From NCBI GenBank assembly GCA_039111635.1, contig JBCAQO010000008.1, positions 992,001-1,056,000 of the forward strand: a stretch of 64,000 nt of DNA, given 5' to 3'. Below, in pieces: positions 11,703 to 24,286 of the stretch. The notes beneath the pieces were generated by a model. That model saw nothing but the letters and a program-made list of their open reading frames with translations. It was not told the DNA's origin and made no database searches. The position numbers and the translations under genes are program-made. The stretch comes from Heterobasidion occidentale (taxonomy: Eukaryota; Basidiomycota; Agaricomycetes; Russulales; Bondarzewiaceae). The number at the start of each line of letters is the position of its first letter. Positions within the stretch are counted from its first letter, which is position 1.

Positions 11703-12049
11703 CGTCGACCGTGATTAGAGGTCGAGGTAGACTGTCGGCAGTAGCTCAGTGTTGAGACGTCTGCCGTTGAGAGTCGAGGGAGCGCGTAGGTAACCAACCA
11801 TTCGCGCGTGCGCATCTGTGGACCAGGCTTCCATTGACAGACGCTTACTACTAAGCACTCAATATTGGTACATGTCGAGATGGCGCATGTCCTTCATCTT
11901 AAAGCCACAGAACTGGGTATGTATTAGGAGCTAAAGCGCTAACCATTCGCGAGACGACAACAGGCATTCGATATGAGATTACATTTTGAGAGAAAGCAGA
12001 TCAACATCTAGTCCAAAGGCATATCTTCGACTCGACCTCCAGGATCAAG
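11703..12049. other. Intergenic MVP1 promoter / PMT4 3' flank
   Basis: About 350 bp between two genes in the same orientation. It should hold the MVP1 promoter and the PMT4 terminator. I see no clear TATA box or other signal. Confidence 0.4.
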
Positions 12050-14932
12050 TCAGGCTTCCGCTGTCACTTTCGCAGCAAAATGCAAGGTCCAAGAGGAGAG
12101 CAAACGCTTTGCGTTCACTGTCTCTCCGTCCAACCTGCACACGCAGTACAAATCAGAATCATCGGCCCATCCGTACGACTAGGAAGCACTCACCCTGGTG
12201 TACCATAGGTCAATGGGGCTATGTAGACTAGAGCGACAATCATCAATGCTGAGAAACCTGCAACGACGATCGGAGTCTTGATTCCGAGGTCCGCCCATTG
12301 TCGCTCTTTCCTTTCGGTGAACGGCCCACGGATCGAAACTGGATAGTTGATGGTCTCCGACAGAAGGAAATTGAGCACTGCACCTGCTACGAGGGCAGAT
12401 GCAAGGTGCGAGGGAAGGTAGTGGTGAATGAAAAGTTGACGATTCATTAGGAAGAATGGGAAGTAATGCATGAACCAGATGAGCATAAAGAATCCAGCTG
12501 AAGACCAGAGGCGGTTGCGAACAGCTAGCCAGCAAACTATTAGGTGGATTATATAGATATAGACACCAGATGTGAGCTCACGGGTAGGCATAACTTCAAT
12601 TCCTCTTCTGCGTGCGAGTAGATCTCCGCCAAGAATGCCGATGTATATAGACAGTGCAATCGCACATGTCCACCAACCAACGATGTTCCCAATGAGATAT
12701 ATCTGCTTTTGCTCTGTGCTTTCCGTCCAGAAGCTGATACCGCTCAACAAAAACGGCCAGTTGATTGGGCTACTGGCGTAGGGATGCGAAGCGGTCAGTC
12801 CAGCGTTATGTTGCAGCATCAACATCTGCAGCTCCACGAATTTCTTGAAAAAGTTCATCTTCTTAGGCTCTTTGTTGTGAACTTCGCCCGTCCGGTGCAA
12901 AAGGTCCTCTGGGTCTGCATTTTCCCATCACCGCTCAGTAAACAACACTCATCATAGACTAAAATGACTGACCCTGTGAGGCGACAATCTCGTCAACGTA
13001 CCAGATAGCCGTCTTCTCCAGCGGATTTTTGGCCCCGTTCACTTCCTGCTGCATGAATGCCCACTCGGGCAGCTGTTCCCTATGTGTCCAAAGCGATACC
13101 TTGGTGGGCAGATGGATCAGCCTGAAGTGTCCACTCTTGCTCTTCCATGCCTCGCCCTCGTGTCCACCAGTAAGGGCCAGATGGAAAAGGGTGTCATTGT
13201 ATCTGGAATGGTCGTCCTTAGGCCACGTCGTAACTTCTTGGTTCGTAGGCATCAAAGGAGATGCAACATCGTGAGTGAGTAAAACAGTTCCGGTGCTAAT
13301 ATGCAGGAGCTGAATAACATCGTCATGGCGCACGATCCTCCCGCGGCCAGTATCAGGAAGGGCCTTGGTGGGGATAATCGCCCATTGGTTGTTGTCGTCA
13401 GCATGTCCGTACCCTGTTACCTGTTGGCCTATGCAATTGTCAGTATCGTCTGTGACTGTATCAAGATGTTTGCGTACCTTGGCTGCTGATACGACCATCA
13501 TCATATCTCAGTGGGTAGCGTTCAAGGTGCGAGTGTAGGAAAACTTTTGTTTCCTTGTGTCGTATAGTGATGGTGTCGAAATAACGAATTTCTGTTTCCC
13601 ATACACGTTAAGGATAATACCGATGCAATGGTCTGCCTACATACCTTGGCTGTTTAATAGAAGTTCATTCCCACTCAGAGTTTCTTGGAATGCAGGACTC
13701 ATGAATGTGTCGCCAGTGCCCGAATGCGTGAGAATAGCAAAGTGCACGTAGAAGAATGAGAGATAAACAATGAGAGGTACGACGATCAAGCCAACGGCGC
13801 GGGCAGCAAAGTGTTGCCAAAAGTAATCCATTTTGGGGTTCTTCTTGACATCGAGGATATCCCATAGGTCAACAAGAACTGCGGCACCAATTGCAGTTAC
13901 CGTGAGAATGCCGTTGACTTTGGAGCCCCATGTACAAGCCATGAAAACTCCTGTCGCAACCAGCCAGCCCCACCACTGTGGAGTGAAATAGCTATAATAA
14001 CGTTAGCATCAGTCCGATATCATACTTGGAAGTCTACTATGTTGTCACCCCAGAAAGGTCGTGGTGCACGGACAACGAAAGAATGAACGCACTGGTATCG
14101 GAGCTTCCGGAAGCGGACATAGGAGTAGATGGTCAATGACATGAAGAAGATGAGCGTTGCGTCCAATAGAATCAGTCGGGATTGTGCGATGTGTGCGTTG
14201 TCTATAAACAGACATTAGGACATAGAGATACATCGGAAGTAAAGCTCACCAAACAGGATAATGATGGCTGAGAACGCGGCAATTATAGTGGAGTATCCGC
14301 TCTCCTTCATGATGGCATATACAACTGGGACAGTAAGGCTACCCAGAATAGCTGGGAGCGCGCGCATTCCAACATAAGGCACGTGGTTTTCAGTATAGCT
14401 GTCGCCAATGTTCTCAAATGTGAAGTGCCCATCGAAGCCAACAAACCACCCGGCGAGTGCGAAGAGAAGCTTGGCGAAAGGAGGGTGTACGTCGAAGTAG
14501 TATTCTCGGAGGAGGTAGTATGATGCAAATTTGCCAAAGTGCACTTCGTCGAACCTGAAGAAATGGGTTGTGACATTGAATTAGCGTGAGGAAAGGCTCA
14601 CACTCACACTACCTGATCAGGGTGGTTGATTCGGTAAAAGCGCAGAGCAAATGCGAGAGCGGTAAGCACCCCGACAGTTATCGCGCTCGCTTTAGGACTC
14701 TCGAGTGTCTTGTCCAAAGGATTGCGCTGATTTGTTTCCGAAGGAGACAGTGAAGCGTCCGTGAGCGCCTTCACGCTGGAACAAAAAGTACACATACACG
14801 TATGGGCGTCTTCGAACCCTCAACTACATATTCATCTTCATCAGGGTCACCAGAAAAGACTGCGGATGAGACGCGTCCTTGTGGTTTGCGATTTCGGAGA
14901 CTGCTTGGTGGAACGACTGGGACGCCAGCCAT
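12050..14932 (-). CDS. PMT4: Protein O-mannosyltransferase Pmt4
   Basis: ER membrane enzyme that moves mannose from dolichol-phosphate mannose to Ser/Thr of membrane-anchored secretory proteins; the PMT4 subfamily acts as a homodimer. Model: complement(join(12050..12134, 12194..12524, 12582..12914, 12973..13428, 13478..13591, 13645..13991, 14093..14201, 14250..14554, 14608..14726, 14798..14932)), 777 aa (yeast 762), phase-consist across ten exons. The catalytic loop shows FDEVHFGKFASYYL followed by YYFDVHPPFAKLL. A MIR region follows with GQQVTGYGHADDNNQW and LLTHDVASPLMPTN. The C-terminal half has FLIGN-type membrane blocks and HYFPFFLMNRQLFIHHYLP. The start at 14932 gives MAGVPVVPPSSLRNRK; joining it needs a 71-nt intron with a GTATGT donor. 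Divergent from PRP4. Confidence 0.95.
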
Positions 14933-15095
14933 GAGGGTGGAAGGAAGGGAGATGAGACAGATCCGAACTGAACTTGCCAGCGTACAAGGCGCTGCGGCAC
15001 GTGTCCATTGTTTGGATCAGAGGCTCTTGCCAAACAACCGTCCGCCTTTCCACGCGTAATAATTGACACATTCTGAGTTTCCCAACAGCTGCAAA
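14933..15095. promoter_or_regulatory. Bidirectional promoter PMT4/PRP4
   Basis: Only 163 bp separate the two start codons, so both promoters and 5' leaders overlap here. An ACGCGT hexamer occurs near 15053; whether it is an MBF site is unknown. Confidence 0.5.
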
Positions 15096-17128
15096 ATGCC
15101 AGAACTCACGCTCGACACACTGGTCGACGATGGAAACTATTTGGGCTCTGAACGCGCGAGGCTCGAGAATAAAGTCATCCTCGATGAATTGGAGCGCAAG
15201 AAGAAGGCTAGGAGCATGGCCGTCCCAACCGATGACAATCGGGTAAAAGCGCGCCTGCGAGAGATTGGAGAGCCTATCACATTATTCGGTGAACGGGTAT
15301 GTGCGTCTGAATGCCTGTACACGGATCACCCCTCATACCTCTTGATCATAGGCTGCAGATCGACGTGACCGTTTGATCTATGTACTGTCTCAAATTAATG
15401 CTGCACGAGGAGATGACGCCATGCAAGTGGACGAGGAGTCTTCAGATGATAGTGAAGAAGAGGTCAGAACCAAGGCTTATCTTCTACCTCTCATTTTCAC
15501 TCAAGGCTGCGGCACGCCAGGTAGAAGAATTCTACTCACCGGGCTCACTCGAGTTGTTGGAATCACGGCGGAAATTGGCCGAGTTCTCTCTCCCTAGGTT
15601 GGGCTTTCGCTATTACCCTGCTGTGATGGTGAACTAAGAAAGGTGCTTACTGCTTTGTTATTTTTTCGTCTGTGCAGAGCTCAAAAGCGAATCGCTCAGC
15701 AGCGGTTAGACAGCAAGATACCTCTTGGTCGGATTATAGACATCCGAAAACATGTGTTCGCAGATGTCAAGGTAATATCTTTCCGTGTACAACGAAACTC
15801 AACTCACATTATGCAGAGCTTCTCAAATCTTGGCTCTCAAATTGGCGATGAACGCCCTATATCACTTGTGCGCTTCTCACCAAATAGCGAGATCCTCGCC
15901 ACAGCCAGTTGGTCAGGATCTCTTAAGTTGTGGAATACTCCTGCATGTACACCAATACGGACTTTGCGAGGTCAGTGTGGTCATCTATGACGAGCTCAGC
16001 GACGCCCAACTTGTCATATTTTGCAGGGCACAGTGATCGCGTAGGTGGTGTAGCATGGCATCCTAAAGCCACCCTATCTCAAAGTGCAGATGCAGTCAAT
16101 CTCGTAAGTGGTGCTGGGGATATGTGCGTCAACTTTTGGTCACTCAACAGGTTCGTTGCCTCCTCGTCGCTCGCACGTCAAGATCTGATCGTCTCTCAAG
16201 CGAGATGCCATTATCAGTCATGAAAGGTCACCAAGATCGGATATGTCGTGTCGCTTTTCATCCTTCTGGCGACTATGTAGCCAGCGCCAGTTTCGACACA
16301 ACATGGCGGCTATGGGATGTAGCAACCTCGAAAGAGTTGCTGCTCCAGGAAGGACATTCGAAGGAGGTATATACAGTGGAGTTTCAAGACGATGGTGCTT
16401 TAGTTGCTTCTGGGTACGTGAGAATCACACTCCACCATTAAGTGTCTGTTTATCTTGTTTTTTTCTATAGTGGGTTAGATGCAATTGGACGTGTGTGGGA
16501 CCTGCGAACAGGGCGCACAGCAATGGTTCTAGATGGCCACGTCCAAGGCATCCTTTCTCTTAGTTTCTCACCCAATGGGCACGTAAATCCCTTTCCTATC
16601 TCCGCAATTGCTACTTATTAGATATGACACGTTAGCTATCAAATCGCCACCGGCGCATCGGACGACACGATTCGAATATGGGACATGCGTTCGCTCAATG
16701 CCCTGTATACGATACCCGCACATTTGAATAACGTATCCGACGTCCGCTTCTTCCGCTCCGACGGCACCCTACCTCTACACATCGCTTCTCAGGCCTCGCC
16801 CACTCCAGATATCTCGATGGACAGCGCCGATACTCCTGATGTCAAAGAGGAATCTGCGACTCCTGCACAGACACCAGCCCCGAACGCGACACAAGACAAG
16901 GTCGCGTTGACCCAAGAATGGCAATACCGCTCTGGCTTGTATTTGGCCAGCGCAGGATATGACGGCGTCGTCAAACTTTGGAGTGCGGACGATTGGCAGC
17001 TTCTTTCTACTTTGCAGACGGATGGCAGTAAAGTGATGTCTGTCGATCTTTCAAGCGATGCGAAGCTGCTTGCTTCGGGGACGTACAATCGGAACTTCCA
17101 ATTGTTCTCGCCAGAGAGCGCGTTGTAG
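15096..17128 (+). CDS. PRP4: U4/U6 snRNP splicing factor Prp4 (WD40)
   Basis: Component of the U4/U6 di-snRNP, bound to Prp3 and acting in spliceosome assembly. Model: join(15096..15296, 15352..15462, 15521..15597, 15678..15771, 15817..15970, 16027..16150, 16201..16413, 16471..16578, 16636..17128), 524 aa, phase-consistent. The N-terminus has the Prp4 (SFM-like) motif region including [17 protein letters not shown] and [11 protein letters not shown], then an acidic stretch. Seven WD40 blades follow; clear ones are [38 protein letters not shown] and [13 protein letters not shown]. Intron 8 appears to use a GC donor (16579-16580), because the GT site 4 nt later breaks the frame of a conserved blade. 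An extra Pro/Ser/Thr-rich loop (~16790-16905) lies between late blades. Confidence 0.94.
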
Positions 17129-17309
17129 TAAGTAGCTGCTCTCGAGCCAACTCCCAAATGCCAAAACATCAGCGTCATTGTGCGCACTAGTATATATGAT
17201 GATATCATGGAATTCAAAGAAATCATGATGTTCCTCAGTCCAGCGTTAACAATACAAGCAAACAGCGAAAAGTCTGAACTCAGAACAAATGCAGGGACGG
17301 GAACGAAAG

Positions 17310-20233
17310 CTAAATTACACCATCCCGAACCTGCGCATCGCGAAAACCGCATAAGTTGGTGAGCACAAATATGAGCAAAGGAATCACCTCACCTTCTGCA
17401 TAAACCCGGATACACGTCCGATGTCTACGAATTGGGTCTCACTCTCTACAGCGATGACAAGGTCGTCAAGCATCTAAAAACAAAGCAGCGGTGTTCTAAC
17501 GTGGGTGGACGAAAACTATTCTTGAATTGCTCACCTCTTCAACCTTGTCGACGGGTACGTTCGTGCACAAAGCGACGATCTTCTTACACTGGAATTCTCT
17601 CTCCGCACTCGCACCGTGTAGACTTTTCAGCCGTTCTTCCATCAACTTCTCCATCCGTACGTGCCACATCTTCAGCCTTCTTAGCCTGATCAGGCTCGCC
17701 ACGCTATCTGACAACGGTATTGTTGGTTCTACGTCCAGATTGAACGACACATCGACCAAGCCGCCAAGTCCAGCCATGGTCGAGTTCTGTCCACGCCACT
17801 GGAACGCGGGACCCGCGGACTGCTTCGCATCATTGCCGTTGAGATCTGTGCGTCCCGTCCAGTCGAATCGGTCTTCGTCCGCAAGCGCTTGTTGAACGTT
17901 GCGAATACGCTGGTTGATCTGGTCAAGTTCGCCGCAGCGGACTTGCCAAACCTGGATCAGTTTGCGTTGCTCAGAAAGCTGGCGGGTCGCCGCACGCAAG
18001 TGTGCTTGTGTGACATCTAGCGCATCCTGCTTGCTCTTCACCTCGGCAGAGAACTCGGTACTTAGGGTTTGAATCATTGCCGTCATGTCTGGAGCACAGC
18101 ATAAGGTTCTTCAATTCAGTTCACATTAGCGATCACGTACAGTCACGTACCAGCAATGACATCCTGGCTCTTCTGCACAGGCACAGACGGCCCAGATCGT
18201 AAAGACGATATGAGATCTTCCACGCGCGGCCCTCCCAATTCCTGGAAATACGAACCCATAAGTGTTCCGTCACATGCAGCCAGAACTGAATAGGCCAGAC
18301 CTCATTCTCGACCCCGAAATCGCCTGGCCGCAAGCCGAGCTTATTTGGAAGAATCCTGTTGGCACCGACATCTAGGAGTGTTCGTACCAGACTGCGGTTC
18401 CCAACCCGGGCGGCAATATTCAATGCCGTATCTCCGTGCTCATCCTGCAGATCGATGATAGATCTGAAGTCGCCGTCAAGCTTATTCACAATACACACGA
18501 AGATCTGGTCCAGATAGTACCGCGCGACGACGGCTCTGTTTTTGACGCCAGCGAGCGCCATGACATGGTGGAGGACGGACTTGCGTGAAGTATCCAGCGT
18601 ATGGATGGACGATTGCAGTATCTCGACCAAAGAAGCGAAGGACTGCTGGTTGAAATTCTCTAAAGCAAGGCAAGCCCTGATCAGCGGTGTCTCCCCGTTA
18701 TAGTTCCCTCTATGAATATCAGCTCCACTGTCAATCAGAGCAGCGACTGTCCTCAGTCGCCCCAAGCTAGCAGCGACATGAAGAGCAGTGTGACCGAGGT
18801 CATCTAACACGACGTCAACACCAACATGGTTGTCCAGAGGAATCTCTCGTAGCAAGTCCAGGACAGTATTAGGATCGTCTTGCTGACAGATGGCCGTCAA
18901 AATTGAAGCGCGTCTAAAGTCCTTAAGAGGAGCAGTGATATCCATGCTCCTTGGCCCCACGGGTTTGGACGCAAAGCGGTTAATATGGTCACCTGGCTCA
19001 GTCACGCTATCGGGTTGCTGCCTACTCAGCATCTGCAATACGCCATCGTGATGATTGATACCATTAGTCGGTTGTGGGGTTGATGTCTGCGCACGAGATG
19101 CTGGACGTGTGGATGGTATGGTTGGAATTGTTTGTGACTGAGATTGTGACTGAATTGAAACAGGTATTTGAGGCTGAGTATCTGTCTGTTGAGCGGCCTG
19201 TATCTGTCCAAGATGGGGAGGCTCCGTGCGAGCGCGTTTAGCGGGGGAAGGGCCGTCTTCGCCATTCAGCTGCATAACGGGCGCGGCTGAGGAAGGACGA
19301 ATAAAATCTGTCATCTGTATGTCTGGAGCGGCGGCCAACACCGGAAGAGCTGGTTGCGACCCTGGTCGGGCCCCAACAAGAGTGTTATACATATCTTGCG
19401 GGTCCTGCATATCCCCTCAATAGTGGATCGCGTCCGTTTCATGGATTGAAAGGCTGTCGGAGCTGGCGCGACACCTGGTCGTAGCGCGGGTGATTGGGGA
19501 TGCATTCCTCCGGTGAAGGGTACGTAGCAAGGTGAGACTGGTGTAAGGAAGAAGAAGAAAGGCGTGAAAAGGCCTTGAGCACGACCTTGGTTTAAGAGGC
19601 GGAGAGCCGAGCCAGGCATGATAGGAGCTGACGGAAGGGATGTTGGTAAATAGCTTCCGGCATTCCCAAGACTCGAAAAAGATGAGGAGGCAGAGAGGGG
19701 TGCAGGGGATCCTGTACCACCAGGATGCGGTTAAAGTCCCAGGGAGAGAACCCATGGCGGCTGAACTAGGCATAAAATCAAAACAAAGGTGCGAGAAGGT
19801 GCGCGACGCCATACTGGACGGCAATGTCGCGGCCTCTATCGAGGGGGATCCTGGAGCAGTCTCATAAAAATAATGTATGCAAGTTTTCTGGGGATGAAGT
19901 CTACCATGTTCCTTGATATTTTCCATAGCCGCCTGCACGATCTCATGTTTCCCAGGTAGAATCTCCTTCTCTAAGATCTTGGTGCGGCGGCCCTTATCAA
20001 CGCCGGCGACCTTGAGAATTTGTGTTGCATTGACGTAGGAGTCGGCTCGTCTCCACATGACAGCAATACTCGGACCATACACTCGTACACCTAACGAACA
20101 CGCGACGCGACCGCGTTCGTATGAGACTGAGTCATCATGTACAGAGAGATAGACCTGCCTGGACAGACGAATAGACGGCATTGTATATTTTGACGGGGGC
20201 GGGTGGCCCGACTACGCGTGGTGCAGCTTGCAT
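17310..20233 (-). CDS. MBP1: MBF-type APSES/ankyrin transcription regulator, with apparent frameshifts
   Basis: DNA-binding subunit of the G1/S (MBF/SBF-like) factor. The N-terminus (start 20233) reads MQAAPRVVGPPAPVKIYNAV, then an APSES (KilA-N) core RRADSYVNATQILKVAGVDK, GRRTKILEKEILPGKHEIVQ and YGKYQGTW. A Pro/Ser-rich linker follows, then ankyrin repeats (GHTALHVAASLGRL, NGETPLIRACLAL, HGDTALNIAARVGN) and a C-terminal coiled coil ending in KVRDGVI. Clean 3' exons are 17310..17330, 17393..17473, 17535..18088, 18151..18241 and 18301..19410. Upstream of 19410 the conserved protein can only be followed by assuming about four single-base length differences, near 20067, 19935, 19783 and 19413, several in homopolymer runs. 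Sequencing error or recent decay are both possible. Expected length ~840 aa. Divergent from the YVC1-like gene. Confidence 0.85.
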
Positions 20234-20286
20234 GAAGCCAAAATGCTGACGGAGGACGACAAGGAGCGGCACAGCTGCCAGCCCCG

Positions 20287-20310
20287 ACGCGTGATACAGT
20301 GGCGACGCGT
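20287..20310. promoter_or_regulatory. Two MluI cell-cycle boxes
   Basis: Two perfect ACGCGT hexamers, at 20287-20292 and 20305-20310, each preceded by CG, lie 54-77 bp upstream of the MBP1-like start and within the ~200-bp divergent promoter shared with the YVC1-like gene. ACGCGT is the known binding site of MBF, the factor encoded next door. This suggests autoregulation. The hexamer is palindromic, so it has no strand. Confidence 0.6.
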
Positions 20311-20431
20311 GAGTGCGGAGTTTCAAAGACAGCGTAGACGTCGCTCTCGTCGGCCACTTCATATTGCCTGCCATCCTTTGCGCCTCCAACAACTTCTCCT
20401 TCTCAACGTCTATGACAGCACCCCTTCAATT

Positions 20432-23400
20432 ATGTCGTTGGCTCAAAGAGAAAATGAGCCTTTGCTTCGCCCGGAGGATATCGACTCCACCGCGGTTTAT
20501 CCCATCATACATATGATCAGAGCGGTAAGGAGTCTCTTGTTGAGAGGTGTCAAACTAGCCAATCGACTCAACCCATTTTCAGGATATCATGGTACGTCTC
20601 CCTGTCTTCTTCTCAGATGCGGATATCAAACTTTGCGCACATTGCTCCCAGCACTTCATTGGTGCGTGAAGCACACCTCTTATTCTTGCGATTGGAGTTC
20701 ATGTTGCGATTCAGACACGCCGCTGACTTACGAGGCTGTTAGTGATAGACAATCGATCATGTTTCTCCTCCTTGAACTGATCTTCATTTAGCTGACTTCT
20801 CCCGATCTAACCTACACTCTCATCCACCCCCTCGCAGAGAAGTACATCAACTTGCAGCGGGCTGGTAACATGTCTATCGTGTTCTGTCTCCTCCTCAACC
20901 GCGTACATTTTGTTCGCGATAAGGGTCTCACAACCGCTAGTCTTTCGCGCACTCGCGCCAGCCTCTGCGAGATTCTGGCCATCCGTACTATGAGAGACTA
21001 TGGTGACCATTTGCTTGACCTGGCTCTTGTCGCGACGACTAGCTGGCCTGTTTACGCTGGTGCTGACCCGGACGTGCTTGCGAGAGCACAAGAAGACAAT
21101 GATAATCTAGAGGACCGAGTCGGAAATGCCATCGAAATGGCTATTCTCAGCAAGGCCAAGGGCTTCATCAAAAGCACACCATGTCAAAAGGTCATTGACG
21201 CCATTTGGAGGTTCGTGGTATCGGGTTTTTTCTGCCAGGTATACACCAATATGCTTTCAGTGGCAAATGTGTCTATCAGGCCGACAGTAGTCACTCGATT
21301 CTCTCGGATGTATGTCTTTGTTCTTGCGAGTCTCGTTCTCCTGTTTATGAACCATCGTATGTAGACGTACAAGCGTAATCCCATACACTTTTACAACCCT
21401 CACAAAGCTCCGCTCTTGGATCATTATCGGTTCGTGGCAGTGTCTTCGACAAGAATACGCCAGTGACGGGAGTTGATCATCATTCAGTCTGAAAGTTCCT
21501 GCTGTCCGTTCTGTGTTAGAATACATCAAGTATGCAGCTCTTTCTTGTTATTCTTGATTGGTCGCTGACCACCAATGGACCAGCTTCATAGGCTTGTTTA
21601 TATTTTTCATCTTAGCTATCGAACTTAATGAACTCGATCGACTCAATATCTGGGAGGTGATCTTTATGATCTACTCACTTGGGTTTTCTTTGGAGAAAGT
21701 TGCCGCTATGCAGGAGCATGGCATAAAAGGTTTTTCGTTGAGACTTTGCACTCCTCATTCTAGTTCTAATACAAGTTGTCAAACGCAGTGTACTTTACAG
21801 GTACTTGGGTTAGTAGCATGGTCAAATTATCCACGTGTTTTGCCTGAATTCTTGTGCAGAACGGTTTCGATGTGGCCTTTGGTCAGGAGATAGCATGCCT
21901 CTCTTAAACCTCGTCTGAACTTCACATCTCACACAGTCACAATATACTGGACATATGCGATTCTCCGTATCTACGGAATCTCACATCCCAGTGAGGCTTT
22001 CATTCCCTTGGCCTCATTGCCTCCACGTTTTCATACCCTTGCTAGGTGTCTGGGCCCGCGAAACAGGCATTGACTGTCTAGCGTTGATTGCGTGTCTAAT
22101 GTTCCCGCGGTATGCTTCTGTTGCTGCGTTGATTGATTGAAAACAATTCTTTGACAACATCTACAGGCTAGCTTTTGTGACCCTCAAGAACAATCTCATG
22201 GTGTTAGCTCTGCGTGCCATGTTCGTCCAGTTCGCCGCATTGATGTTAATCGCTGCGTTTTGTTTCGGCGGGTTCTTGTATGCGCTTTGGACGTACGTTG
22301 ATCGCTCAGTTGCACACATCCGTTCTTGTGCTGAGAATCCTGTTTTCCAGATTGAGTAGAAATGAAGCAGGGTAGGATTTTTTTCTCTCGCGTCCCCATT
22401 CTAGTTAGCATCATTGAATTCAAACTGTCTTAGATACACTGCGAGGTACATCGCTCCACATGGCATGCAATGTCTACAGATTCTCACTCGGACGTGGTTT
22501 ACTTAGCCAGATAGCCTGGTGGATGCTCGACTTGTGGTTTGGGCTCGATGCCAGCGGGTTTGAGAAAGCATGTGAGCGGTTTGACCAATCTCTGACAACT
22601 CTGCAGGCTCATACTCTGCTTCGATAGCCGAGTTTAATAAAGTTTTCGGCCCTCTTCTGATGGTGGCCTACGCATGTCTGAGTAACACACTGTTACTGAC
22701 CGGTAAGAACAATCTTTTTCCAACTGGTGCAAACTGATGCCTGAGATTTTCTTGACTAGTTCTTGTCTCGGTGAGTCTTTGTAGGCGGTTTCAGCCGAGC
22801 ATCATCTCTGATGCGATCTAGATCCTTTCCCATACATTTTCGACGATCAATGACGACGCTGCAGCTGAGGTTCACTCAGTTTTTCGAGCTTTGTACCGTG
22901 CTACGTGCTCACCATCACGAACTTCACTCTAGGTAATGTTTCGACGTGCGGTTTCAACTATCGAAGGGTGCGTTCCGGCGAAGCCCCTTTCGCTTACACG
23001 ACTGAATCCCAAACGTATAGAGTAAAGGCGGATTCCTTATTTTCCTATCAACCGCCTATCAACCTCTTTGCTTTATGCATCATGTTGCCGGCCAGCTACC
23101 TATTGTCTCCTCGTTGGTTCCACAAAGTGAGCGCTTGTTTCTCTTCAATCCGGGACGAACCATCTCAAGTCGGGATTATTTCAGGTGAACGTGTTTATGA
23201 TAAGGCCAGTCTCCTGCGAGTTGAACTTAGAACCGTGACATCATGCTGTTTTGTTTTGTGCAGAGTAACCAGCTTTCCTATTCTTCTCAGCATCGCATTT
23301 TACGAACGACAAGCGAGAAAACGTGGGACTGTGGGAATTGGCGAGACTATGATGGCTATGACAGAAAAGTTTTTTGAGACATTGCCTCGCCAATTCAAGA

Positions 23401-24286
23401 GATTCAGTAAGATTCACTACAGCAGTAACCTCGTTCGCTTCTCATTGCCATCTTCTTAAAGCCATTTTCGACGGTTTGGCTGGTGGCGATGCCGATATCG
23501 ATGCCGTGGGTTCACATATTTTTCGATTTGATTGTCATATTGAGGATTTTGCAGATATTCGAGCTGGAAGACGAGTTGGACAGTGCGCTTGACTCGCACG
23601 AACATGGTGTCGCTCCACCTATGGGCCGGCAGCGAACGATGTCTACAGTCCAATCCCGTCGTTCAAGCGGGCACGAACCGCGTCGCTCCAGTGGTAATGG
23701 GCCTCGCTCCCCTCCGCCATTTCCACGTCAACCGCCTTCGCCGCAGAAAGACGGCCGACAGCAGTCGGACGCCGTGCCCCTCCCTCCCCGGCAACGCGTC
23801 AACTCCGTGCTCAATCGCGGCGCTGAAATGGCACACAGTTTCGCCAGCCCGCTGGCGCAGATCTTTCAGCCTCTCGTTCTTGATATGGGCGACGACATAG
23901 TCGAAGACGAGCAGCCCCAGGACATGCGTGATGCCATCAGCTATGGGCCGGCAACCCGCCGGCGTCTCACCTCCATAGCAAGACGCCCGACCGCGGTTGA
24001 GCAGCACACCAGCCCCCATCCACCGCTCGCGACGGCTCTGCGCCGCCTCCCGACCGGAGCTGCAGCACATCCACAAAGCCCCTCCTTCGGCTCACCGATC
24101 TCGGAAAGCCCAGACCAACATGCCGATCCGGGCTCGCCTTCGGAGACCGCCGGGCAGGCCGAGGAGAAGGAGTCTACTCTGGGCAGCTTGCAGTGGATGA
24201 AACGATTGGACGACATGGATGCGAGACAGAGGCGCATGGAAGAGATGTTGTTGAGGATCGTGAAGGGCCTGAATCCGAAGGCTTGA
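20432..24286 (+). CDS. YVC1: Yvc1-like TRP cation channel
   Basis: Fungal TRPY family; in yeast this vacuolar channel releases Ca2+ under osmotic stress. The gene is cut into many short exons. Those I could follow: 20432..20524, 20583..20661, 20715..20737, 20792..21210, 21261..21309, 21365..21429, 21488..21529, 21584..21729, 21789..21808, 21860..21881, 21937..21990, 22046..22109, 22167..22292 and on to the stop at 24286. Blocks include VYPIIHMIRADI, DTPLTYEALTSPDLTYTL, NRVHFVRDKGLTTASLSRTR, NAIEMAILSKAKGFIKS, HKAPLLDHYRLKVPAVRSV, LEKVAAMQEHGIK, the pore-side IAWWMLDLWFGLDASGFEKA, and DSLFSYQPPINLFALCIMLP. The last ~250 aa are a Ser/Pro/Arg-rich cytoplasmic tail with a terminal coil (RLDDMDARQRRMEEMLLRIV). 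Segment 20583-20661 may be read through as one exon; this part is least certain. Confidence 0.88.
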
